From Thiobacillus denitrificans (GTDB taxonomy: Bacteria > Pseudomonadota > Gammaproteobacteria > Burkholderiales > Thiobacillaceae): a stretch of 64,000 nucleotides of DNA. The DNA lies in assembly GCA_020723405.1 (NCBI GenBank), contig DYIY01000012.1:1-64000 (forward strand), written 5' to 3'. Every line of letters begins with the position of its first letter. Position 1 is the first letter of the stretch. Shown piece after piece: positions 15,264-22,898 of this stretch. The position numbers and the translations under genes were made by a program. The notes beneath the pieces are model-generated. The model searched no databases, was not told the origin of the DNA, and saw only the letters and a list, made by a program, of their open reading frames with translations.

Positions 15264-17046
15264 AGCCGGCTCCCCGGCCCTGGTGGCCCAGCGCCAGACC
15301 ATCGCCCGCCTTGAAGCCGCCCTCTGGGAGGGTGGCTTCAACGAAAAGCACCTGCCCGCCTACCAGGCTGCCTGGCGGCACCTGGAAAACCTCATGGCCG
15401 CCACCGGAAACCCCGACCCGCGCCACGGCTTCTTGCTGGTGATTCCCGTGGCCGACAGCCCCCGGCACCTGGCCACCTGCCTGGACAGCCTGCTCGCCCT
15501 GTGCGAGGCCTACGGCTATGGCGGCCGCACGGCAGCCGGCCAATGGCGCAAGCTGTCCGTGCTGCTGGCCGACGACTCCGCCGAGGCCGCCGCCCTGGCC
15601 CGCCACCGGGCCCTGGCGGATGACTACCGGGCCCGGGGCCTGCGCATCCATTACTTCGGCCCCGGGGAGCAGATGGCCCTGCTGGACGGCCTGGCCCACC
15701 TGGACCTGACCCCCGTGGTGGGCCACCACGCCCGCCCCGGCTTCGGCCACAAGGGCCAGGCCATGATGCGCAACATCGCCTATCTGCAGGTGGCGGCCAT
15801 GGCCGAGGCGGAGAGCCGGGCCCTGGGCGGCCCCCTGCTCTGCTACACCCTGGATGCGGACCAGACCTTCCAGGTGAAGGTGGCCACGGCGGCCGGGGAC
15901 GCCCAGGTGGCGGCCCTGAGCTTCTTCCACCAGATGGACGCCATCTTCCAGGACGCCTCGGTCCGGGTCCTCACCGGCAAGGTGGTGGGAGATCCCCCCG
16001 TGTCCCCGGCGGTGATGGCCGGCAACTTCCTGGACGACGTGCTCGCCTTCCTGGCTGAGATGGCCCACACCGAAGCGGGCCTGCCCTATCCCCGCCACAT
16101 CGCCAGCACCCGGGGATCGGGAGAGGCCGCCTACCACGACATGGCCGACCTGTTCGGCTTCAGGGCCGGGGGCGAGACCTACCGCTTCCGCTGCGGGCTG
16201 GCGGGGGAACCGGACAACGCCGCCTGCTTCGCCGACTTCGCCCGCCGCCTGAACCGCTTCTTCCACGGCGAGCATCCCACCCGGGTCACCTACTACCGCC
16301 ACGAGGACGCCCTGGCCTCCCTGGCCCCGGCCCGCACCGTCTATACCGGCAACTACGTGTTCCGCCCGGACGCCCTGGACTGGTTCATCCCCTACGCCCC
16401 CCTGCGCCTGCGCATGTCGGGCCCCACCATGGGCCGCCTCCTGAAGGCGGAGCTGGGGGACGGCTTCGTCGCCGCCAACCTGCCCATGCTGCACCGGCGC
16501 ACCCTGGACGACACCGGCCAGTCGGAATTCCGCCCCGGCGTGGTGGACCGGGACGCCCTGGTGGATCTGTCGGACGAGTTCGAACGCCAGTTCCACGGCG
16601 ACGTGCTGCTGTTCGCCATGGAACGGCTCACCGCCCGGGGCTACCCGGCCAGCCCCCTGGAAGAAGCCACCGTCCGGACCGTGCTGGCTGACACCCGGGC
16701 CGACATGGCCCGCCGCTACCGGGACAAGCAGGCCGCCATGCTGGCCCGCCTGGCCCGCCTGGACAGCGTGTTGGATGACCCGGGCCACTGGTGGAACCAG
16801 AACGGGCAACATCGGGAAGCCGTGGCCCGCTTCCGCACCTTCGCCGACAACCTGGCGCGCAATTTCGGCCCCCGGGCCCTGGCCCAGGCCCTCCTGGACG
16901 ATCCCCAACGGCTGGCCACCTGGCAGGCCCGGCAAATGGACGCCATCCTGAACCTGCCCCGCCACCGCCAGACCTGGCGCCAGGCCCTGGCCCGGCTGAC
17001 TCCCCCTCCCGGCGGAAAGGTGGTGGAAGGCGGGACTCTGGTCTAG
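15232..17046 (+). CDS. GT2-like glycosyltransferase-type protein, large and unusual
   Basis: 604 residues if translation starts at ATG 15232, inside the TPP gene; no clear ribosome site is visible and a GTG near 15283 is an alternative. About residues 65-110 (GFLLVIPVADSPRHLATCL ... KLSVLLADDSAE) resemble the first strands of a GT-A fold, and YTLDADQTFQVKV near residue 208 supplies a D-x-D motif for metal-nucleotide-sugar binding. The remainder, including a helical C-terminal region of about 150 residues, matches nothing I recognise. Encoded between a ThDP enzyme and a CapK-like protein, it probably modifies a shared product. Family assignment is tentative. Confidence 0.6.
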   Translation: MSSPATSRHAEAGSPALVAQRQTIARLEAALWEGGFNEKHLPAYQAAWRHLENLMAATGNPDPRHGFLLVIPVADSPRHLATCLDSLLALCEAYGYGGRTAAGQWRKLSVLLADDSAEAAALARHRALADDYRARGLRIHYFGPGEQMALLDGLAHLDLTPVVGHHARPGFGHKGQAMMRNIAYLQVAAMAEAESRALGGPLLCYTLDADQTFQVKVATAAGDAQVAALSFFHQMDAIFQDASVRVLTGKVVGDPPVSPAVMAGNFLDDVLAFLAEMAHTEAGLPYPRHIASTRGSGEAAYHDMADLFGFRAGGETYRFRCGLAGEPDNAACFADFARRLNRFFHGEHPTRVTYYRHEDALASLAPARTVYTGNYVFRPDALDWFIPYAPLRLRMSGPTMGRLLKAELGDGFVAANLPMLHRRTLDDTGQSEFRPGVVDRDALVDLSDEFERQFHGDVLLFAMERLTARGYPASPLEEATVRTVLADTRADMARRYRDKQAAMLARLARLDSVLDDPGHWWNQNGQHREAVARFRTFADNLARNFGPRALAQALLDDPQRLATWQARQMDAILNLPRHRQTWRQALARLTPPPGGKVVEGGTLV

Positions 17047-17062
17047 GCCCCCGTCCCGGCCC

Positions 17063-18343
17063 ATGATCTTCCCCCTGCGCCACGGCCTCCATCGCCTGCG
17101 CTATCCGGAGCGCTACGCCCAGCTCGACCGCCTGCTGGCCAACCAGTCCCTCGGGCCCGTTACCCTGGCACGACAGCAACGGGAAGCCCTGGCCGCCATC
17201 GCCCACCACGCCCGGACCCGGGTCCCCTACTACGCCCGGCGCCTGGCCGACTGGGACGGCAACCCCGCCACCCTGCCCATCCTCACCAAGGAGGACGTGC
17301 GCACCCACCTGGACGACCTGCTGGACCGCGACGCCGATCGGACCCGGGTGGGCCTGGGCCACACCGGCGGCTCCACCGGCCAGCCCCTGGCCTTCTGGTA
17401 CGACCAGGCCAAGCACGAACTCATGCGCGCCGGCATGATGCGCGGCTTCATGATGTCCGGCTGGCGGCCGGGCCAGAAGGTGCTCTACCTGTGGGGCGCC
17501 CGCCAGGACACGGGGAAGGGCGGCGTCTTCGCCAACCGCCTGACGGATCTGCTCGCCGGGGAACGCACCGTGGCCGCCACGGCCTACAGCGACGCCCTGC
17601 TGGATCAGTGGATCCAGCTGATCCGCCGCTGGCGTCCCACCCTGCTCTACGGTTACGCCTCGGCCCTCCACGAACTGGCCCGGAGGATCCTGGAACGGAA
17701 GCAGACCCTGCCTACCAGCCTCATAGGCGCCTACTCCACCGCCGAAATGCTCCTGGAGGACCGGCGCAGCCTCATGGAGCGGGCCTTCGGCTGCAAGGTC
17801 TTCAACCAGTACGGCTGCCGGGAAGTGCCCAACATCGCCTGGGAATGCCGCCATGGCGGCATGCACGTCATGGCCGATCTGGTCCACCTGGAAGCGGTGC
17901 CCACGGACGGGGAGGATCGGCTCCTGGTCACTTCCCTGACGAACCGGCTCATGCCTTTCATCCGCTATGAACTGGGAGACGCAGGCCGTCTGCTGGAAGG
18001 TGCCTGTCCCTGCGGGTCGCCCTTCCCCCGCATGGAGATGGGCCTGTGCCGTCACAACGATTTGATCCGCACCCCCGGGGGGAAAACGGTCCATCCGGCA
18101 GTGTTCAATCGTCTGCTGTACGGGCTTACCCAGGTCCGCCAATACCAGTGGCGCCAAGTGGCCCCGGACCGGATGGCCCTGGATCTCCTCTGCCCCGCTC
18201 CCCTGGCCCCCGAGCAGGTGGCCGCGCTGGAGCGGGCGCTGGGGGCCCAGGTGGACCAGGCCATGGCGCTGGAGATCCATTACCCCGCCGCCATCGCGGC
18301 CACCGCTTCCGGCAAGCAGCGCTACATCATCGGCCTGGGGTGA
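17063..18343 (+). CDS. CapK/PaaK-like adenylate-forming protein
   Basis: 426 residues. The GHTGGSTGQPLAFWYD segment near residue 100 is the phosphate-binding loop of phenylacetate-CoA ligase-type enzymes; GAYSTAEMLLEDRRSLMERA and the FNQYGCREVPNIAWEC stretch correspond to the adenine-binding region, and LMPFIRYELGDAG to the conserved Y-x-x-G-D motif. CapK-type members act in capsule or lipid biosynthesis rather than phenylacetate breakdown. It begins 16 nt after the GT-like gene on the same strand. The likely role is activation of a carboxylate as acyl-AMP; substrate and acceptor are unknown. Confidence 0.8.
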   Translation: MIFPLRHGLHRLRYPERYAQLDRLLANQSLGPVTLARQQREALAAIAHHARTRVPYYARRLADWDGNPATLPILTKEDVRTHLDDLLDRDADRTRVGLGHTGGSTGQPLAFWYDQAKHELMRAGMMRGFMMSGWRPGQKVLYLWGARQDTGKGGVFANRLTDLLAGERTVAATAYSDALLDQWIQLIRRWRPTLLYGYASALHELARRILERKQTLPTSLIGAYSTAEMLLEDRRSLMERAFGCKVFNQYGCREVPNIAWECRHGGMHVMADLVHLEAVPTDGEDRLLVTSLTNRLMPFIRYELGDAGRLLEGACPCGSPFPRMEMGLCRHNDLIRTPGGKTVHPAVFNRLLYGLTQVRQYQWRQVAPDRMALDLLCPAPLAPEQVAALERALGAQVDQAMALEIHYPAAIAATASGKQRYIIGLG

Positions 18344-18371
18344 CCGCGCCGCCCGCTCCGGAAACACCTGC

Positions 18372-18424
18372 TTACATCTTCACAACAGACAGCCAACAAG
18401 GCGCTTACAGCCGGCCCCTAGAGT
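18372..18424 (+). promoter_or_regulatory. Promoter with TTACA direct repeats (copy 2)
   Basis: TTACA at 18372-18376 and 18405-18409 (33 bp apart), ACAACA/CCAACA between them, and a TAGAGT -10-like hexamer at 18419-18424. The order and spacing match the promoter of the paralogue at 12128, one nucleotide longer. Confidence 0.5.
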
Positions 18425-18483
18425 GGGAAGCGTCCGCTGACGAACAGATCAAGGCGGCTCTCAACCCAAACTGGAGTGAAATG

Positions 18484-18981
18484 ATGAACATCGCCAAAAA
18501 CGTAAAAACCCTGTGTGTCCTCAGCCTTGCCACCCTGGGGCTCCATGCCGGCGCCAGCCTGGCCGATTTCGATGGGCACCGGGACGGATTCCGTGGCAAC
18601 CCCTATCTGCAAGGCCCAGCTCCCACCCAGTTCGACGGCGCCTTCAAACAGCAGATCGCCCAGTTGGATGCCCGCCTTGACGAGCAACTGCAGCGGATCC
18701 TGGATGGCATGGAGAACGGCCGGGTGACCATGCTCGAGGCCATCCACCTGTTGCAGGAGCACCAGGCCATCAATGCCCTGGAGCGCAAGTACCTGCGCGA
18801 CGGGCGTCTCGGCCCCTACGAGCTGGCCGACCTGGATCGGCGCATGGACGTGGCCAGCCAGCACATCCGCTGGGAAAAGCGTGACGCGGACCGGGCTGGG
18901 CTGAAGAGCTCCTATGAAGGGCGCTTCGCAGGTCCCTTTGCGGGTCCCTTCCCTGGTCCCTTCGAGGGCGGTCGTCGCTGA
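18484..18981 (+). CDS. Small secreted helical protein with GxLTxxE-like motifs (paralogue B)
   Basis: 165 residues from ATG 18484, preferred over ATG 18481 because GGAG then sits seven nt upstream. Signal peptide to about residue 25 (LATLGLHAGASLA). The core, RILDGMENGRVTMLEAIHLL and YLRDGRLGPYELADLDRRM, aligns with the product of 12128-12622, including the QxxI-xxxE spacing and the HIRWEKRDADR end. The tail differs: three GPF repeats (GPFAGPFPGPF) replace the histidine-rich tail. It shares the TTACA promoter type with its paralogue, so both are probably co-regulated. Envelope stress or metal sensing is possible but not shown. Confidence 0.75.
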   Translation: MNIAKNVKTLCVLSLATLGLHAGASLADFDGHRDGFRGNPYLQGPAPTQFDGAFKQQIAQLDARLDEQLQRILDGMENGRVTMLEAIHLLQEHQAINALERKYLRDGRLGPYELADLDRRMDVASQHIRWEKRDADRAGLKSSYEGRFAGPFAGPFPGPFEGGRR

Positions 18982-18997
18982 TCCACACTCCCGCAAA

Positions 18998-19031
18998 AGC
19001 AGCGAGGCCGCCCCTGGGCGGCCTCGCTGCT
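18998..19031. terminator. Bidirectional terminator between paralogue B and the YkgJ-like gene
   Basis: A perfect 15-bp stem (AGCAGCGAGGCCGCC and its complement) with a CCTG loop, preceded by AAA and followed by TTCGG. It lies between convergent genes ending at 18981 and 19053 and should stop transcription from both sides. Confidence 0.75.
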
Positions 19032-19052
19032 TCGGCACGCGGGGAACGCGGA

Positions 19053-20003
19053 TCAGCCGCAGTCCTTGCTGCCGCAGCTCAGATCACCAGGCCGGCCGGG
19101 GTCGGCGTATTTCTCGTCTTCCAGCCGCTCCCGGTCTTGCTCGTATTCGGCGCGGATCTTCTCCGCCCGGGACTTGAGCCGCTCCATGCGGGCTTCATAG
19201 GCGCCGGGCTGCTCTTCCAGGAAGCGCTCGCCGAACAGGGCGTGCTTGAGGAAGCTGTAGCCGAAGTCCAGCAGGGCCTCGTCATCGGCCACCAGGACGG
19301 CCATGACATCCATGGGCACGTCGTAGGTCTTGTTGAAGGACTCGCTGATGACGAAGGCGCGGAAGCGGTCCACGTCGTAGCTGGCCATGAAGAAGAGTTG
19401 GTTGGAGACGGCCGGGGGCTTGCCGATGGCCGGTCCGGCGGATTTCTTCTTCAGCACCAGTTGCCGCCAGCCCCGGCCCTTCTCGTCGTAGACGTCCACG
19501 CCCTGTTCCTGGCGGTACTCGTCGATGGTCAGGGAACGGGGTTCCCGGTGCCCCAGGCAGTGCTTTTCTTCCACCAGGGCATAGGAGGTGCGATCCGTAT
19601 ATTCGTCCTGGTTGCGCAGGGAGAGCAGGGCCACGGGATAGTAGCGGCAGGCGGTGGGGCGATCCTCATAGACGCCGCAGCCCTCGGGCTTCATGAAACG
19701 GCAGGCGGTGCCGCCTTCCACGGCGCGGAACTTGACCCCGGGTGTGCCGTCCTGGTCCATCTCGTAGGGCACCGTGTATTCCTTGAGAAAGTCGCCGGAG
19801 GACAGGCCCAGGCGGTTCTTCAGGCGCAGGATGTCATAGGGGGTGAGGGTGATGTCGATGTTGGAGCAACAGGCATTCCAGCAGCCCACGTCCCGATGGC
19901 AGCGGAACTGGATGACCTTGTCCCCGGACAGCATGTTGGGGGTGACGGGGCTGAGCTCGAAGGGCGCATCCTCGGCCAGGTTCTTGAATTGGGAGTCGTC
20001 CAT
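19053..20003 (-). CDS. YkgJ-family cysteine-cluster protein
   Basis: 316 residues; start preceded by CGAGGTG. The N-terminal third carries the YkgJ/CxxxCxxC-type signature: CHRDVGCWNACCSNIDI near residues 34-50, CRFMKPEGCGVYEDRPTACR near 110-130, eight cysteines in all, expected to hold a zinc or iron-sulfur ion. The C-terminal half is helical and charged (RMERLKSRAEKIRAEYEQDR) with a Cys-containing end (SCGSKDCG). It lies 140 nt downstream of aprA on the same strand but beyond an intrinsic terminator, so it probably has partial read-through or its own promoter. A role in handling APS reductase cofactors or redox state is inference only. Confidence 0.75.
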   Translation of the reverse strand: MDDSQFKNLAEDAPFELSPVTPNMLSGDKVIQFRCHRDVGCWNACCSNIDITLTPYDILRLKNRLGLSSGDFLKEYTVPYEMDQDGTPGVKFRAVEGGTACRFMKPEGCGVYEDRPTACRYYPVALLSLRNQDEYTDRTSYALVEEKHCLGHREPRSLTIDEYRQEQGVDVYDEKGRGWRQLVLKKKSAGPAIGKPPAVSNQLFFMASYDVDRFRAFVISESFNKTYDVPMDVMAVLVADDEALLDFGYSFLKHALFGERFLEEQPGAYEARMERLKSRAEKIRAEYEQDRERLEDEKYADPGRPGDLSCGSKDCG

Positions 20004-20093
20004 GGCGGCACCTCGATGATTTGACAGGCAATGTTAGATGGGGGCGGAACGGGCATTCGCAAGGTGGGCCTTGGGAATGGCGGCTCCGGAATG

Positions 20094-20124
20094 AAAAAAC
20101 CGGACGCCTTGTGGGCGTCCGGTT
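20094..20124 (-). terminator. Intrinsic terminator of the sat-aprBA operon
   Basis: On the minus strand a 10-bp GC-rich stem (ACCGGACGCC/GGCGTCCGGT, loop of five) is followed by TTTTTTC. It lies 20 nt past the aprA stop, a typical intrinsic terminator. Confidence 0.85.
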
Positions 20125-20143
20125 CTTCCGGCAAGGCGACCGC

Positions 20144-22171
20144 TTAGTGGGCGGCGGGCTTGAACAGCTTGGACTTGTCCACCAGGTCCACGTGGCGACG
20201 CTTGAAGTTCGTCCACTTCTTGGTGTTCTTGTCGTAGATGGAGTTGCCGAAGACCTTCCAGTTCTCTTCGTCCACGAAGTTCTTGTCGGTCCGGTAGTAG
20301 AAACCGGGATAACGAGACTCTTCACGGAACTGGATGTGCTTCATGTGGGCTTCGGCCGTCAGGATGCGGTGGTAGTTTTCCCAGGCACGCAGCAGTTCAT
20401 GCAGATCCTTGGCGCGCATCTTCATGGCGTCTTCTTTCAGCATTTCCAGCTTCTGCTCGGCGACTTCCAGCATCTTGTCGTTGGTGTTGTAGTAGGTGGC
20501 CACACCGGCAACGTACTCGTCCATGATCTTCTGCAGACGGAATTGCAGCATCTTGGGGGTGATGTAGTTGGGGTTGACGTCGATGGCCGTGGTGTAGTCC
20601 TTGAACTCCAGGTAGGTACGGACCGGACGGTAGATCTCTTCGACCAGGGCGTCGACGGGGGTGTCGAGCTCGACCTTCAGATCCTTGTTGTCCAGGCAGT
20701 ACTTGACCATGGCACGGGCGGCCAGACGGCCTTCGGTGTGGGAACCGGAGGAGAACTTGTGGCCGGAAGCGCCAACGCCGTCACCGGCGGTGAACAGGCC
20801 GTTCACGGTGGTCATGCCACGATAGCCCCAGCTCCAGCCACGGGGCAGGTGAGCCGGCACGCCGTCGATCTCGGGATCGGCAGCGGTGGGGGCGCCCACG
20901 TCGGTAGGACCGGACACCCAGATGCCGCAGCAGCCGGAGTGGGAACCCAGCAGGTAGGGCTCGGTGGGCATCAGCTCGGAGTTCTTCTTCTCGGGCTCGA
21001 CGTTCTCACCCACCCAGATGCCGCACTGGCCGACGCACATGTCCAGGAAGTCTTCCCAGGCTTCGGCTTCCAGGTGCTTCACCTCGCGGGGGGACAGGGT
21101 CTTGGCCAGGTTGCCCAGGGCGGTGACGGTGTCCATCCAGATCGGGCCACGGCCTTCCTTCATTTCCTTCAGCATAACGTGGTTACGCAGGCAGGAAGCG
21201 GGAACGGCGGCTTGGCCGTAGGGGGGGTACTGGTCCAGCATGGCCTTGTTCTTGGCCAGGTAGTCTTCGCCGTAGCCGTTGGTGGCCTTGGCCTTGAACA
21301 GCAGGAACCAGGCACCGACCGGGCCGTAGCCGTCCTTGAAGCGGCAGGGCACGAAGCGGTTTTCCATCATGGTCAGCTCGGCGCCGGCTTCGGCAGCCAT
21401 GGAGTAGGTGGAGCCGGAGTTCCACACGGGGTACCAGGCGCGGCCGGTACCTTCACCCACGGAGCGGGGACGGAAGATGTTCACGCAACCACCGGCGGCC
21501 AGCAGGATGGTCTTGGCCTTGTACACGAACAGCTTGTGCTCGCGGGTGGAGAAGCCGACGGCACCGGCGATGCGGTTCTTGTCGGCGGCGTCGTTCACCA
21601 GCTTGACGATGAACACGCGCTCCTGGATGCGGTCCATGCCCAGGGCCTTCTTGGCGGCTTCAGCGACGATCCACTTGTAGGATTCGCCGTTGATCATGAT
21701 CTGCCACTTGCCGGAACGCACGGGCTTGCCGCCGTCCTTCAGGGAGGGCAGGCCTTCGCCGATGGCGGCGGCGCCGTCGTGACGCTCGCCGTTGGCGTCG
21801 GTCTTCCAAATGGGCAGGCCCCACTCTTCGAACAGGTGCACGGAGTCGTCAACGTTGCGGCCCACGTCGTAGGCCAGGTCGTCACGGGTGATGCCCATCA
21901 GGTCGTTGGAGACCATGCGGGCGTAGTCGGCGGGGTCCTGAGCGTCGCCGATGTAGGTGTTGATGGCGGACAGGCCCTGGGCCACGGCGCCGGAGCGGTC
22001 CATGGCGGCCTTGTCGACCAGCTTGATCTTCAGGTCCACGCCGGCTTCGGCCTTGGCGACCTCGGCCCAGCGCATGACTTCATAGGCGGCGCCGCAGCAG
22101 GCCATGCCACCACCGATCAGCAGGATGTCGACTTCTTCCTGGATGACGTCGGGATTTCCAAATTCAGCCAT
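20144..22171 (-). CDS. aprA: Adenylylsulfate (APS) reductase, alpha subunit
   Basis: 675 residues, full length for AprA. The N-terminal FAD-binding motif is visible (DILLIGGGMACCGAAYEVMRW, residues 15-34 region), with further flavin-domain stretches (KTILLAAGGCVNIF, GLFTAGDGVGASGHKFSSG). In sulfur oxidisers the enzyme works in reverse, condensing sulfite with AMP to APS and delivering electrons to the membrane via AprB and a Qmo or AprM partner. It follows aprB by 19 nt. Neither aprM nor qmoABC lies in this window. Whether the lineage is oxidative rather than reductive is inferred from the oxygen-respiring gene content. Confidence 0.95.
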   Translation of the reverse strand: MAEFGNPDVIQEEVDILLIGGGMACCGAAYEVMRWAEVAKAEAGVDLKIKLVDKAAMDRSGAVAQGLSAINTYIGDAQDPADYARMVSNDLMGITRDDLAYDVGRNVDDSVHLFEEWGLPIWKTDANGERHDGAAAIGEGLPSLKDGGKPVRSGKWQIMINGESYKWIVAEAAKKALGMDRIQERVFIVKLVNDAADKNRIAGAVGFSTREHKLFVYKAKTILLAAGGCVNIFRPRSVGEGTGRAWYPVWNSGSTYSMAAEAGAELTMMENRFVPCRFKDGYGPVGAWFLLFKAKATNGYGEDYLAKNKAMLDQYPPYGQAAVPASCLRNHVMLKEMKEGRGPIWMDTVTALGNLAKTLSPREVKHLEAEAWEDFLDMCVGQCGIWVGENVEPEKKNSELMPTEPYLLGSHSGCCGIWVSGPTDVGAPTAADPEIDGVPAHLPRGWSWGYRGMTTVNGLFTAGDGVGASGHKFSSGSHTEGRLAARAMVKYCLDNKDLKVELDTPVDALVEEIYRPVRTYLEFKDYTTAIDVNPNYITPKMLQFRLQKIMDEYVAGVATYYNTNDKMLEVAEQKLEMLKEDAMKMRAKDLHELLRAWENYHRILTAEAHMKHIQFREESRYPGFYYRTDKNFVDEENWKVFGNSIYDKNTKKWTNFKRRHVDLVDKSKLFKPAAH

Positions 22172-22190
22172 TTCTCTTACCTCTTTTCGA

Positions 22191-22664
22191 TTACTTGCGG
22201 ATCAGTTCGGCGGGGTTGCCGGCGCGGAAACCGCCCATCACACCAGCGGTGAAGTTGCCCACGGCCTGAATGTCGGCCAGGGTGGGCACGGGCTTGCCAC
22301 CGAACGGGTCGATGGAGCCTTCCGGGGTGGTACGGATGGGGAACTTGAAGCGCTTCAGCACGCCGTTGCGGAACTTGATGGTCCACATGATGGAGTCGGA
22401 GCCGCGCAGGGGCTGCACGGAACCGCCCAGAGGCACCACGTCGGCGTAGTGGCGGGCTTCGATGGCCTGCTGGGGGCAGATCTTCACGCAGGAATAGCAT
22501 TCCCAGCACTGCTCGGGTTCCTGGTTGAAGGACTTCATGGCGTGGCCGGTCTCGGAACCATCGCGGTCCAGTTTCATCAGGTCGTGCGGGCAGATGTACA
22601 TGCAGGCGGTCTTGTCTTGACCCTTGCAACCGTCGCACTTGTCGGTACGGACGAAGGTAGGCAT
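22191..22664 (-). CDS. aprB: APS reductase, beta subunit
   Basis: 157 residues with two [4Fe-4S] sets: C10, C13, C21, C25 and C53, C56, C59, C63 (the second in EQCWECYSCVKICPQQAIEA). It passes electrons between the AprA flavin and the membrane. The C-terminal tail that wraps AprA in known structures is present. It lies 19 nt ahead of aprA and 234 nt after sat; the intervening region holds a repeat element but no gene. An AGGAGTG ribosome site precedes the ATG at 22664. Confidence 0.95.
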   Translation of the reverse strand: MPTFVRTDKCDGCKGQDKTACMYICPHDLMKLDRDGSETGHAMKSFNQEPEQCWECYSCVKICPQQAIEARHYADVVPLGGSVQPLRGSDSIMWTIKFRNGVLKRFKFPIRTTPEGSIDPFGGKPVPTLADIQAVGNFTAGVMGGFRAGNPAELIRK

Positions 22665-22797
22665 TCAAACACTCCTTGTTAGCTAACAATCCGCGCTCTT
22701 CACGCGGCCCATTCAGTAAATCCGAGCCCCACCTTGGCCGGGGGGCGTATCGCGAATCCGCTTCCGGCGGGCTCGGGGTCCTAAATTCTCTTGAGCG

Positions 22798-22888
22798 GGT
22801 AGTCGGTGGTCGGTAGTCGGTAGCTTGAATTTCCGCGCCAAGGGCGCGCATGAAAAAGCTACTGACTACCAACTACTCTCTACCGACT
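22798..22888. repeat. Heptamer-based inverted repeat (REP-like) between sat and aprB
   Basis: Left arm 22798-22826 and right arm 22856-22888 are built of GGTAGTC-type heptamers and form an imperfect long hairpin, the right arm having one extra unit; the loop holds a smaller CGCGCC/GGCGCG stem. The element looks like a dispersed repeat rather than a gene. Confidence 0.6.
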
Positions 22889-22898
22889 GCATTCCGCC

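Noticed and set aside
20021-22252. 743-codon frame opposite aprA
   Set aside because: Antisense shadow of a high-GC, highly biased gene; no recognisable domain.
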